Assembly (NCBI RefSeq): GCF_029893585.1
Contig: NZ_JARXYX010000014.1
Location: 1-64,000, forward strand
Direction: 5' to 3'
DNA: 64,000 nucleotides
Source of the DNA: Streptomyces sp. LBL
GTDB lineage: Bacteria > Actinomycetota > Actinomycetes > Streptomycetales > Streptomycetaceae
Shown here: positions 52,182 to 63,764 of the stretch, in pieces
Position numbering within the stretch: position 1 is the stretch's first letter
How the letters are laid out: every line of letters begins with the position of its first letter
The notes under the pieces: model-generated
The model's database searches: none
Told to the model about the DNA's origin: nothing
Seen by the model: only the letters and a program-made list of their open reading frames with translations
Position numbers and translations under genes: made by a program

Positions 52182-52204
52182 GCAGCGTTACTCTTCCGCG
52201 TCAA
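52175..52204 (-). promoter_or_regulatory. bldD promoter
   Basis: On the minus strand TTGACG (52204 to 52199), an 18-nt spacer and TAACCT (52180 to 52175) lie 70 nt before the bldD ATG. It is among the best housekeeping-type promoters in the window. Confidence 0.65.
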
Positions 52205-52345
52205 GCCGAATGGTCCACACCGACGCTTCCGTGGTAGCGGTCGCCGATTGAGCCAGGAGGGTGATCCCGGGTCGGCAGGGGGGTGAATCAGGGCGGCCGT
52301 CCGGGCCTGCTACCGTGGATGGCGCAAATCCGACGTCCTTTAAGG

Positions 52346-52363
52346 TCCGTCCCGTGAGGCGGA
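52346..52363 (+). promoter_or_regulatory. Candidate PyrR-binding loop before pyrR
   Basis: The RNA would form a TCCG/CGGA stem whose loop reads TCCCGTGAGG. TCCCGTGAGGC fits the conserved PyrR-binding-loop pattern UCCNGNGAGGY. The pyrR ribosome-binding site AAGGAGG (52365-52371) begins one base after the stem, so bound PyrR would block initiation, as described for mycobacterial pyrR. No terminator/antiterminator pair is present, which argues for translational control. Confidence 0.6.
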
Positions 52364-52381
52364 GAAGGAGGTCCGTTTCAT

Positions 52382-52993
52382 ATGGACAACCAGCAGGACA
52401 CGCAGCACGACAACCAACAGGACACGCAGCCGCGGTCCGATGCGCGGCCCGTTCTCGAAGGCCCCGACATCGCGCGGGTGCTGACCCGCATCGCCCACGA
52501 GATCGTCGAACGCGCCAAGGGTGCCGACGACGTGGTGCTCCTCGGCATTCCCACCCGGGGCGTCTTCCTCGCCCAGCGGCTGGCCACCAAGTTGGAGCAG
52601 GTCACCGAGCGCAAGATCCCCGTCGGTTCGCTCGACATCACCATGTACCGCGACGACCTGCGCATGCACCCGCCGCGTGCGCTGGCCCGCACCGACATCC
52701 CCGGCGACGGCATCGACGGCAAGCTGGTCGTCCTCGTCGACGACGTGCTCTTCTCCGGCCGCACCATCCGTGCCGCCCTCGACGCCCTGAACGATATCGG
52801 GCGCCCGCGCGCGGTGCAGCTCGCGGTGCTGGTCGACAGAGGCCACCGCGAACTGCCCATCCGCGCCGACTACGTCGGCAAGAACCTCCCCACGTCGTTG
52901 CGGGAGACGGTCAAGGTCCAGCTCGCCGAGGAGGACGGTCGCGACACCGTGCTGCTCGGCGCCAAGCGGACCGCTCCGGGCGCGCAGCAGTAG
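52382..52993 (+). CDS. pyrR: Bifunctional pyr regulator PyrR / uracil phosphoribosyltransferase
   Basis: This is a 203-residue PRPP-binding protein. The PRPP loop is KLVVLVDDVLFSGRTIRAA, the substrate loop IPTRGVFLAQRLA precedes it, and LAVLVDRGHRELPIRADYVGKN is typical of PyrR rather than Upp. PyrR binds pyr mRNA in the presence of UMP and represses the operon, and has minor UPRTase activity. A Gln/Asp-rich 20-residue N-terminal extension precedes the core. The ATG follows an AAGGAGG ribosome-binding site and a candidate PyrR-binding loop. It is the first gene of the UMP operon. Confidence 0.96.
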   Translation: MDNQQDTQHDNQQDTQPRSDARPVLEGPDIARVLTRIAHEIVERAKGADDVVLLGIPTRGVFLAQRLATKLEQVTERKIPVGSLDITMYRDDLRMHPPRALARTDIPGDGIDGKLVVLVDDVLFSGRTIRAALDALNDIGRPRAVQLAVLVDRGHRELPIRADYVGKNLPTSLRETVKVQLAEEDGRDTVLLGAKRTAPGAQQ

Positions 52994-52994
52994 C

Positions 52995-53027
52995 AGCCAG
53001 GCGTACGCCACCGTCGTACGCCTGGCT
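52995..53027 (+). promoter_or_regulatory. Hairpin between pyrR and pyrB
   Basis: A perfect 13-bp stem (52995-53007 with 53015-53027) with a 7-nt loop starts at the pyrR stop. There is no T-run. It may reduce read-through into pyrB, protect the pyrR message, or mark a processing site. Confidence 0.55.
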
Positions 53028-53084
53028 CACAGGCCCGCGCCTGCCCGAATTCTCCCCAGTGAACTGTCTTACGGAGCCTGACAG

Positions 53085-54116
53085 ATGCAGCGTCATCTCA
53101 TCTCGGCCGCCGACCTCACCCGCGACGACGCCGTCCTGATCCTCGACACCGCCGAGGAGATGGCCCGGGTCGGCGACCGGCCGATCAAGAAACTGCCCAC
53201 CCTGCGCGGCCGGACCGTCGTCAATCTCTTCTTCGAGGACTCCACCCGCACCCGGATCTCCTTCGAGGCCGCCGAGAAGCGGCTGTCCGCCGACGTCATC
53301 AACTTCTCCGCCAAGGGCTCCAGTGTGTCCAAGGGCGAGTCCCTGAAGGACACCGCCCAGACGCTGGAGGCGATGGGCGTCGACGCGGTCGTCATCCGGC
53401 ACGGCGCCTCCGGAGCGCCGTACCGCCTCGCCAACTCCGGTTGGATCGACGCGGCCGTCATCAACGCCGGCGACGGCACTCACCAGCACCCCACCCAGGC
53501 ACTGCTCGACGCCTTCACCATGCGCCGCCGCCTGGTGGGCCGGGACGACGGCCTCGGGCAGGACCTGGCCGGCAAACGGATCACGATCGTCGGCGACGTG
53601 CTGCACAGCCGGGTCGCCCGCTCCAACGTCGACCTGCTGCACACCCTCGGCGCCGAGGTCACCCTCGTCGCCCCGCCCACCCTGGTGCCGGTCGGCGTCG
53701 AGACGTGGCCCTGCGAGGTGTCGTACGACCTGGACAGCACGCTTCCGAAGTCCGACGCGGTGATGATGCTGCGCGTCCAGCGGGAGCGCATGAACGCGGC
53801 GTTCTTCCCGACCGAACGCGAGTACGCCCGGCGCTACGGCCTCGACGGCGACCGCATGAGGCGGATGCCCGAGCACGCCATCGTGATGCACCCCGGCCCG
53901 ATGGTCCGGGGCATGGAGATCTCCGCCGAGGTCGCCGACTCCGAGCGCTGCACGGTGGTCGAGCAGGTCGCAAACGGAGTCTCCGTCCGGATGGCCGTCC
54001 TGTATCTGCTTCTGGGGGGCAACGAACCCGCCGTCTCCCACACCCGCCCGTCCGTCTCCCACCACCCTTCCAGCGAGCCCTCCGCGCACACCGTTTCCGC
54101 GGACGAGGAGAATTAA
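53085..54116 (+). CDS. pyrB: Aspartate carbamoyltransferase catalytic subunit
   Basis: This is a 343-residue enzyme that joins carbamoyl phosphate and aspartate. The carbamoyl-phosphate motif is FFEDSTRTRISFE, with SKGESLKDTAQT, HQHPTQALLDAFT and a C-terminal MHPGPMVRGMEIS (HPLPR equivalent). No regulatory pyrI gene is present, as usual for actinobacteria, where the complex forms with dihydroorotase. The C-terminal 30 residues are a Ser/Pro-rich tail. pyrC follows after 5 nt. Confidence 0.96.
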   Translation: MQRHLISAADLTRDDAVLILDTAEEMARVGDRPIKKLPTLRGRTVVNLFFEDSTRTRISFEAAEKRLSADVINFSAKGSSVSKGESLKDTAQTLEAMGVDAVVIRHGASGAPYRLANSGWIDAAVINAGDGTHQHPTQALLDAFTMRRRLVGRDDGLGQDLAGKRITIVGDVLHSRVARSNVDLLHTLGAEVTLVAPPTLVPVGVETWPCEVSYDLDSTLPKSDAVMMLRVQRERMNAAFFPTEREYARRYGLDGDRMRRMPEHAIVMHPGPMVRGMEISAEVADSERCTVVEQVANGVSVRMAVLYLLLGGNEPAVSHTRPSVSHHPSSEPSAHTVSADEEN

Positions 54117-54121
54117 GACAT

Positions 54122-55408
54122 ATGAGCAAGATCCTGATCCGTGGTGCGAAGGTGCTCGGTGGCGAGTCGCAGGACGTGCTGATCGACGGTTCGCAGATCG
54201 CGGAGGTCGGCAGCGGCCTGACCGCGGAGGGGGCCGAGGTCGTCGAGGCCGACGGGAAGGTGCTGCTGCCGGGCCTGGTCGACCTGCACACCCACCTCCG
54301 GGAGCCCGGCCGCGAGGACTCCGAGACCGTGCTGACCGGCACGCGCGCGGCAGCCTCCGGCGGCTACACCGCCGTGTTCGCCATGGCCAACACCTTCCCG
54401 GTCGCCGACACGGCCGGTGTGGTCGAGCAGGTCTTCCGGCTCGGCCAGGAACACGGTTACTGCGATGTGCAGCCCATCGGTGCCGTCACCGTAGGGCTGG
54501 AGGGCAGGAAGCTCGCCGAACTGGGTGCCATGCACGAGTCGGCGGCCGGTGTCACCGTCTTCTCCGACGACGGCAAGTGCGTGGACGACGCCGTGATCAT
54601 GCGGCGGGCCCTGGAGTACGTGAAGGCCTTCGGCGGTGTCGTCGCCCAGCACGCACAGGAGCCGCGGCTGACCGAGGGCGCCCAGATGAACGAGGGTGTC
54701 GTCTCCGCCGAGCTGGGTCTCGGGGGCTGGCCCGCGGTGGCCGAAGAATCGATCATCGCCCGGGATGTCCTGCTCGCCGAGCACGTCGGCTCCCGCGTCC
54801 ACATCTGCCACCTGTCGACCGCCGGCTCCGTCGAGATCGTCCGCTGGGCCAAGTCCCGCGGCATCGACGTCACCGCCGAGGTCACCCCGCACCACCTCCT
54901 CCTCACCGACGAGCTGGTGCGCAGCTACAACCCCGTCTACAAGGTCAACCCGCCGCTGCGCACCGAGCGGGACGTGCACGCCCTGCGCGAGGCGCTCGCC
55001 GACGGCACCATCGACATCGTCGCCACCGACCATGCCCCGCACCCGCACGAGGACAAGGACTGCGAGTGGGCCGCGGCCGCCATGGGCATGGTCGGCCTGG
55101 AGACCGCGTTGTCAGTGGTCCAGGAGACGATGGTCGAGACGGGCCTGCTGGACTGGGCCGGGGTCGCCGAGCGCATGTCCTTCACGCCCGCGCGCATCGG
55201 GCGGGCGAAGGGCCACGGACGCCCCGTCTCGGCAGGCGAGCCCGCCAACCTCACGCTCGTCGACACGGCATACCGTGGGTCCGTGGACCCCGCAGGCTTC
55301 GCCTCGCGCAGCCGGAACACCCCGTATGAGGGGCGTGAGCTGCCGGGCCGTGTGACGCACACATGGCTCCGGGGCAAGGCCACGCTCGTCGACGGGAAGC
55401 TCACGTGA
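54122..55408 (+). CDS. pyrC: Dihydroorotase
   Basis: This is a 428-residue amidohydrolase that closes carbamoyl-aspartate to dihydroorotate. The metal motif is VDLHTHLREPG, with further ligands in QHAQEP, HICHLSTAGSVE and the catalytic Asp in IVATDHAPHP. The length fits class I dihydroorotases. It starts 5 nt after pyrB and its stop overlaps the GTG of the next gene (GTGA). Confidence 0.96.
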   Translation: MSKILIRGAKVLGGESQDVLIDGSQIAEVGSGLTAEGAEVVEADGKVLLPGLVDLHTHLREPGREDSETVLTGTRAAASGGYTAVFAMANTFPVADTAGVVEQVFRLGQEHGYCDVQPIGAVTVGLEGRKLAELGAMHESAAGVTVFSDDGKCVDDAVIMRRALEYVKAFGGVVAQHAQEPRLTEGAQMNEGVVSAELGLGGWPAVAEESIIARDVLLAEHVGSRVHICHLSTAGSVEIVRWAKSRGIDVTAEVTPHHLLLTDELVRSYNPVYKVNPPLRTERDVHALREALADGTIDIVATDHAPHPHEDKDCEWAAAAMGMVGLETALSVVQETMVETGLLDWAGVAERMSFTPARIGRAKGHGRPVSAGEPANLTLVDTAYRGSVDPAGFASRSRNTPYEGRELPGRVTHTWLRGKATLVDGKLT

Positions 55409-55998
55409 CACCTGCAACCGTGCTCGCCGCCGGACTCGCGGCCGGACTGGCGGCCGAGAGGAAATCGGCCGATGTGACCGACTGGACCGCCCGTATCGGC
55501 TGGCTCGTCGGTCTCGCCCTCTTCGTCGCGCTCGTCTACTGGCTGATGCGAGAGGGCTGGAAGTGGCGCGGCACGCTCCAGGGCGACCTGCCCGAGCTGC
55601 CCGCCGCGCCGCGCGAGCCCGGCCCGGTGAAACTCAGCATGACCGGCCGCTACCACGGCTCCACCACCGCAGGGCAGTGGCTGGACCGGATCGTCGCGCA
55701 CGGCCTCGGCACCCGCAGCCGGGTCGAGCTCACACTGACGGACGCGGGACTGGACGTCGTACGCCCCGGGGCGACCGACTTCTTCGTCCCCGCCGACGCC
55801 CTGCGCGAGGCCCGGCTCGACAAGGGCATCGCCGGCAAGGTCCTCACCGAGGGGGGCCTGCTCGTCGTGACCTGGGCCCACGGTGAGCGGCTGATCGACT
55901 CCGGTTTCCGCTCCGACCGCGCGGCCGAACAGACCGAGTGGGTCGACCTCATCAACTCCATGATCGAAACAACCACCACGGAAGGCGCCGAACGATGA
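55405..55998 (+). CDS. Membrane protein with PH-like domain, pyr operon
   Basis: This is a 197-residue protein inserted between pyrC and carA with 4-nt overlaps on both sides. One or two N-terminal hydrophobic segments are present (TPATVLAAGLAAGLAAE; RIGWLVGLALFVALVYWLM). A soluble domain follows with alternating strands (VKLSMTGRYHGSTTAG, SRVELTLTDAGLDVVRPG, GGLLVVTWAHGERLIDSGF), ending in a helix, consistent with a bacterial PH-like (YdbT/bPH) fold. The role in pyrimidine synthesis is unknown. Its conserved position in actinobacterial pyr operons suggests it matters for membrane association or is simply carried along. Confidence 0.85.
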   Translation: MTPATVLAAGLAAGLAAERKSADVTDWTARIGWLVGLALFVALVYWLMREGWKWRGTLQGDLPELPAAPREPGPVKLSMTGRYHGSTTAGQWLDRIVAHGLGTRSRVELTLTDAGLDVVRPGATDFFVPADALREARLDKGIAGKVLTEGGLLVVTWAHGERLIDSGFRSDRAAEQTEWVDLINSMIETTTTEGAER

Positions 55999-57156
55999 CG
56001 ACCTCCACCAAGGGAATCGCTTCCGCCCGGAAGACGCCTCCCGCCGCACTCGTCCTCGAGGACGGCCGGGTCTTCCGCGGCCGTTCCTACGGGGCGGTGG
56101 GGGCGACCTTCGGCGAGGCCGTGTTCTCCACCGGCATGACCGGCTACCAGGAGACCCTCACCGACCCGTCGTACCACCGCCAGGTCGTCGTGATGACCGC
56201 CCCGCACATCGGCAACACCGGCGTCAACGACGAGGACGCCGAGTCGAAGCGGATCTGGGTCGCCGGATACGTCGTGCGCGACCCCGCGCGCGTGCCCTCC
56301 AACTGGCGCTCCCGCCGCTCGCTCGACGACGAGCTGCGCGCGCAGGGTGTCGTCGGCATCTCCGGCATCGACACCCGCGCGCTGACGCGCCATCTGCGCG
56401 AGCGAGGCGCGATGCGCGTCGGCATCTTCTCCGGCGACACGCTGTCCGACGAGGGCACCATGCTCGCCGAGGTGCGCCAGGCCCCCGAGATGAAGGGTGC
56501 GGACCTCTCGGCGGAGGTGGCCACCGAGGAGGCGTACGTCGTCCCCGCGATCGGCGAGAAGAAGTTCACCGTCGCCGCGGTCGACCTCGGCATCAAGGGC
56601 ATGACCCCGCACCGGATGGCCGAGCGCGGCATCGAGGTGCACGTGCTGCCGGCGACGGCGACCGCGGCGGACGTGTACGCAGTGAACCCGGACGGCGTGT
56701 TCTTCTCCAACGGGCCCGGCGACCCGGCCACCGCCGACCATCCCGTCTCCCTCATGCAGGCGGTCCTCGAACGCGGCACGCCGCTGTTCGGCATCTGCTT
56801 CGGCAACCAGATCCTGGGGCGGGCGCTCGGCTTCGGCACCTACAAGCTGAAGTACGGCCACCGGGGCATCAACCAGCCGGTGCAGGACCGTACGACCGGC
56901 AAGGTCGAGGTCACCGCGCACAACCACGGCTTCGCCGTCGACGCGCCGCTCGACCAGGTGTCCGACACCCCGTACGGCCGCGCCGAGGTCTCCCACGTCT
57001 GCCTGAACGACAACGTCGTGGAAGGCCTGCAACTCCTCGACCGCCCGGCTTTCAGCGTCCAGTACCACCCCGAAGCGGCAGCCGGCCCGCACGACGCCGC
57101 GTACCTGTTCGACCGCTTCACGTCTTTGATGAACACAGTCAAGATGGAGGGCCAGC

Positions 57157-57164
<8 letters not shown>
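55995..57164 (+). CDS. carA: Carbamoyl-phosphate synthase small (glutaminase) subunit
   Basis: This is a 389-residue subunit. The N-terminal half carries the CarA-specific fold (LVLEDGRVFRGRSYGA, FSTGMTGYQETLTDPSY). The C-terminal class I glutaminase has Cys in LFGICFGNQILGRA and His/Glu in VQYHPEAAAGP. It releases ammonia from glutamine for CarB. It starts at ATG 55995, overlapping the upstream stop by 4 nt, and overlaps the carB GTG start by 8 nt. Confidence 0.97.
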
Positions 57165-60465
<3,301 letters not shown>

Positions 60466-60472
60466 CAGCCCC

Positions 60473-60500
60473 GAGGGGGACACCGGAAGGTGTCCCCCTC
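60473..60500 (+). terminator. Hairpin between carB and pyrD
   Basis: A perfect 12-bp stem (60473-60484 with 60489-60500) with a GGAA tetraloop, followed by TTC, lies 7 nt after carB. It may partly terminate the operon, lowering expression of pyrD and pyrF, or mark mRNA processing. Confidence 0.6.
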
Positions 60501-60531
60501 TTCATGAGGACCCAGATCTTCATGAGGACCC
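60499..60531. repeat. 15-bp direct repeat before pyrD
   Basis: TCTTCATGAGGACCC occurs at 60499-60513 and again at 60517-60531. The first copy begins inside the carB-pyrD hairpin. The second copy carries a GAGGA element that may help ribosomes bind near pyrD. Confidence 0.8.
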
Positions 60532-60546
60532 CAGAGGACTCTCGCG

Positions 60547-61653
60547 ATGTACAAGCTGTTCTTCCATCTGGTTTTCCGGCGGATGGACCCCGAGAAGGCC
60601 CATTACCTGGCCTTCCGCTGGATCCGGCTCGCCGTCAGGACCCCCGTGCTGCGCACCTTCGTCGCCGCCGCGCTCGCACCCCGCTACAAGGAGCTGCGCA
60701 CCGAGGCCTTCGGGCTGCGGATGCACGGCCCCTTCGGACTCGCCGCCGGCTTCGACAAGAACGCGATCGCCGTCGACGGCATGTCGATGCTCGGCTTCGA
60801 CCATGTCGAGATCGGCACGGTCACGGGCCAGGCGCAGCCCGGCAACCCCAAGAAACGGCTGTTCCGGCTCGTCAAGGACCGTGCGCTGATCAACCGCATG
60901 GGCTTCAACAACGAGGGTTCGCTGGCGGTCGCCGCGCGTCTGGCCTCCCGTACGCCCGTCTTCAGGACCGTGGTGGGCGTGAACATCGGCAAGACCAAGG
61001 TCGTACCCGAGGAGGAGGCGATCGGAGACTATGTGAAGTCGGCCGAGCGGCTGGCGCCGTACGCCGACTACCTGGTCGTGAACGTGTCGTCCCCGAACAC
61101 ACCCGGGCTGCGCAACCTGCAGGCCACCGAGGCGCTGCGCCCCCTGCTGAGCGCCGTCCGCGAGGCCGCCGACCGCAGGGTGACCTCGCGCCGCGTCCCG
61201 CTGCTGGTGAAGATCGCGCCCGACCTCGCCGACGAGGACGTCGACGCGGTCGCCGACCTGGCCGTCGAGCTCGGTCTGGACGGGATCATCGCCACCAACA
61301 CCACCGTCGCGCGCGAGGAGCTCGGCCTGACATCCGACCCCTCGCTGGTGAAGGAGACCGGCGGTCTCTCCGGAGCCCCCCTGAAAGCACGCTCCCTGGA
61401 GGTGCTGAGGCGTCTGTACGCGCGCGTGGGCGACCGGATCACCCTCGTCGGTGTCGGGGGCGTCGAGGACGCCGAGGACGCCTGGCAGCGCATCCTGGCC
61501 GGCGCCACGCTGGTCCAGGGCTACAGCGCGTTCGTCTACGAGGGGCCCTTCTGGGCCCGCGCCGTCCACAAGGGGCTCGCCGCCCGCCTGCGGGCCGGCC
61601 CGTACGCCACCCTCGCCGACGCGGTCGGCGCCGATGTGAGGAAGAGGTCATGA
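60547..61653 (+). CDS. pyrD: Dihydroorotate dehydrogenase (quinone), class 2
   Basis: This is a 368-residue FMN enzyme. The N-terminal helical extension (MYKLFFHLVFRRMDPEKAHY) marks class 2 enzymes, which attach to the membrane and use quinone. The core shows GLAAGFDKNAIAVDG, NRMGFNNEG, VNVSSPNTPGLRNLQ with the catalytic Ser, and VGVGGVEDAEDAW. The stop overlaps the pyrF ATG by 4 nt. Confidence 0.96.
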   Translation: MYKLFFHLVFRRMDPEKAHYLAFRWIRLAVRTPVLRTFVAAALAPRYKELRTEAFGLRMHGPFGLAAGFDKNAIAVDGMSMLGFDHVEIGTVTGQAQPGNPKKRLFRLVKDRALINRMGFNNEGSLAVAARLASRTPVFRTVVGVNIGKTKVVPEEEAIGDYVKSAERLAPYADYLVVNVSSPNTPGLRNLQATEALRPLLSAVREAADRRVTSRRVPLLVKIAPDLADEDVDAVADLAVELGLDGIIATNTTVAREELGLTSDPSLVKETGGLSGAPLKARSLEVLRRLYARVGDRITLVGVGGVEDAEDAWQRILAGATLVQGYSAFVYEGPFWARAVHKGLAARLRAGPYATLADAVGADVRKRS

Positions 61654-62492
61654 CTGTGGAGTCCTTCGGCGCGCGTCTTCGCCGGGCGATGGACGAGCGC
61701 GGCCCGCTGTGTGTCGGTATCGACCCGCATGCCTCCCTGCTGGCCGAGTGGGGCCTGGGCGACGATGTGGCCGGCCTGGAGCGCTTCAGCCGTACGGCCG
61801 TGGAGGCGATGGCCGACCGGGTCGCCGTGCTCAAGCCACAGAGCGCGTTCTTCGAGCGCTTCGGCTCGCGCGGAGTCGCCGTCCTGGAGAAGTCGGTCGC
61901 CGAGGCTCGGGCGGCCGGCGCGCTGGTCGTGATGGACGCCAAGCGCGGCGACATCGGCTCGACCATGGCCGCGTACGCCGAGTCCTTCCTCCACAAGGAC
62001 GCCCCGCTGTTCTCGGACGCCCTGACCGTCTCGCCGTACCTCGGCTACGGGTCGCTCTCGCCGGCCGTCGTGCTGGCGCGGGAGAGCGGCGCCGGCCTGT
62101 TCGTGCTGGCGCTGACCTCCAACCCGGAGGGCGGCGAGGTCCAGCACGCGGTCCGCGCCGACGGCCGGGACGTCGGAGCGACGATGCTGGCGCACCTCGC
62201 GGCCGAGAACGAGGGGGAGACGCCGCTGGGGTCCTTCGGGGCGGTGGTCGGTGCCACGCTCGGCGACCTGTCGTCGTACGACCTGGACATCAACGGTCCC
62301 CTCCTGGCGCCCGGTATCGGCGCGCAGGGGGCCACCCCGGCGGATCTGCCCGCGGTCTTCGGCTCGGCGGTGCGCAATGTCGTCCCGAACGTCAGCCGGG
62401 GTGTTCTGCGTCATGGTCCCGATGTCGGCGCGCTGCGGGCGGCCGCCGATCGGTTCGCGGACGAGGTCCGGGCCGCTGTGGAGTCCTCCTGA
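61650..62492 (+). CDS. pyrF: Orotidine 5'-phosphate decarboxylase
   Basis: This is a 280-residue enzyme for the last step to UMP. Its length and motif (VVMDAKRGDIGSTMAAYAE) place it in the longer PyrF subfamily 2 common in actinobacteria. The start CVGIDPHASLLAEWG and the end GIGAQGATPADL with VNVSRGVL are typical. It is the last gene of the operon. The 278-nt gap that follows is A+T-richer than its surroundings near 62540-62600. Confidence 0.96.
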   Translation: MTVESFGARLRRAMDERGPLCVGIDPHASLLAEWGLGDDVAGLERFSRTAVEAMADRVAVLKPQSAFFERFGSRGVAVLEKSVAEARAAGALVVMDAKRGDIGSTMAAYAESFLHKDAPLFSDALTVSPYLGYGSLSPAVVLARESGAGLFVLALTSNPEGGEVQHAVRADGRDVGATMLAHLAAENEGETPLGSFGAVVGATLGDLSSYDLDINGPLLAPGIGAQGATPADLPAVFGSAVRNVVPNVSRGVLRHGPDVGALRAAADRFADEVRAAVESS

Positions 62493-62632
62493 GCCCTTCG
62501 GGCCCGTCGGCCGAGTCCTCCGATGAGTGGTTCGAAGCCGACGGGATTCTGAATTCATCCTCAAATCCGGGGCAATATGTGCGAAATGTCCGACCTTGCA
62601 AAGGCTGACCAGGACTTTTCCGCTGTTCTCGC

Positions 62633-62660
62633 TGACTCTGGCGCCCTTGGCCGCTAGTCT
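62633..62660 (+). promoter_or_regulatory. Candidate promoter upstream of the sIHF gene
   Basis: TGACTC (62633-62638), a 16-nt spacer and TAGTCT (62655-62660) lie about 110 nt before the sIHF GTG. A second possibility is GTGACT (62693) with TAGGTT (62717). Neither can be preferred from sequence alone. Confidence 0.3.
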
Positions 62661-62770
62661 CCGACGAGAGTCAACGGGCAAGCGTGTTGCTCGTGACTCC
62701 CCAGGTGTGGGGCTACTAGGTTCCTCACCGGTCCGTATCCGACAGTTTCGACATCCGAGGTGACGTAGGC

Positions 62771-63094
62771 GTGGCTCTTCCGCCCCTTACCCCTGAACAG
62801 CGCGCAGCCGCGCTCGAAAAGGCCGCCGCGGCTCGCCGGGAGCGGGCCGAGGTCAAAAATCGACTCAAGCACTCCGGCGCCTCCCTGCATGACGTCATCA
62901 AGCAGGGCCAGGAGAACGACGTCATCGGCAAGATGAAGGTCTCCGCGCTGCTTGAGTCCCTGCCGGGCGTGGGCAAGGTCCGCGCCAAGCAGATCATGGA
63001 GCGACTCGGCATCTCCGAGAGCCGCCGGGTGCGCGGTCTCGGGTCCAACCAGATCGCCTCTCTCGAGCGTGAGTTCGGCAGCACCGGTTCCTGA
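62771..63094 (+). CDS. sihF: Streptomycete integration host factor (sIHF)
   Basis: This is a 107-residue basic nucleoid-associated protein. A long N-terminal helix (LTPEQRAAALEKAAAARRERAEV) is followed by helices including the helix-two-turns-helix that binds the DNA minor groove (LESLPGVGKVRAKQIMERLGI) and a basic C-terminus (ESRRVRGLGSNQIASL). It matches the mycobacterial mIHF family and the S. coelicolor protein encoded by SCO1480. It bends and compacts DNA and affects sporulation and antibiotic production. It starts with GTG and precedes gmk. Confidence 0.94.
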   Translation: MALPPLTPEQRAAALEKAAAARRERAEVKNRLKHSGASLHDVIKQGQENDVIGKMKVSALLESLPGVGKVRAKQIMERLGISESRRVRGLGSNQIASLEREFGSTGS

Positions 63095-63153
63095 ACCCGG
63101 GCACTCCGGACAGGGAGTCCCGGGCACCCCGGGACAACTGGAATAATCGCTGC

Positions 63154-63711
63154 ATGAACGAACGTCCGCGGCTGACCGTGCTCTCCGGCCCCTCCGGGGT
63201 CGGCAAGAGCACGGTCGTCGCCCATATGCGCAAGGAACACCCCGAGGTCTGGCTCTCGGTGTCGGCGACGACCCGCAGGCCACGCCCCGGTGAGAAGCAC
63301 GGAGTCCACTACTTCTTCGTCACCGACGAGGAGATGGACAAGCTGATCGCCAACGGTGAGCTGCTTGAGTGGGCCGAATTCGCCGGCAACCGGTACGGCA
63401 CGCCACGTGCTGCCGTGCTGGAGCGCCTGGAGGCGGGGGAGCCCGTCCTCCTGGAGATCGACCTCCAGGGTGCCCGTCAGGTCCGTGAGTCCATGGCGGA
63501 CGCCCAGCTGGTGTTCCTGGCTCCTCCCTCCTGGGAGGAGCTCGTGCGCAGACTCACCGGCCGGGGCACCGAGCCGCCCGAGGTGATCGAGCGCCGCCTG
63601 GGCGCGGCGAAGGTCGAACTGGCGGCCGAGCCGGAGTTCGATGTGACCCTGGTCAACACCTCCGTCGAGGATGTGGCGCGCGAGCTGCTAACCTTGGTGG
63701 ATGTTGTGTGA
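63154..63711 (+). CDS. gmk: Guanylate kinase
   Basis: This is a 185-residue kinase that converts GMP to GDP. The P-loop is SGPSGVGKSTVVAHM, the GMP-binding region is SVSATTRRPRPGEKHGVHY, and LLEIDLQGARQVRE is the conserved Walker B-like strand. In several bacteria Gmk is inhibited by ppGpp. It lies between the sIHF gene and rpoZ, a common actinobacterial order. Confidence 0.96.
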   Translation: MNERPRLTVLSGPSGVGKSTVVAHMRKEHPEVWLSVSATTRRPRPGEKHGVHYFFVTDEEMDKLIANGELLEWAEFAGNRYGTPRAAVLERLEAGEPVLLEIDLQGARQVRESMADAQLVFLAPPSWEELVRRLTGRGTEPPEVIERRLGAAKVELAAEPEFDVTLVNTSVEDVARELLTLVDVV

Positions 63712-63764
63712 TCACGTGTGATGTGGTCACGACCGATCTTTTCCCATCCATCGGAAGGTAGAGC

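Noticed and set aside
60504..61649. Long in-frame upstream extension of pyrF through pyrD
   Set aside because: The extension is the shifted frame of pyrD and is Arg/Pro/Gly-rich. PyrF begins at ATG 61650, which overlaps the pyrD stop.
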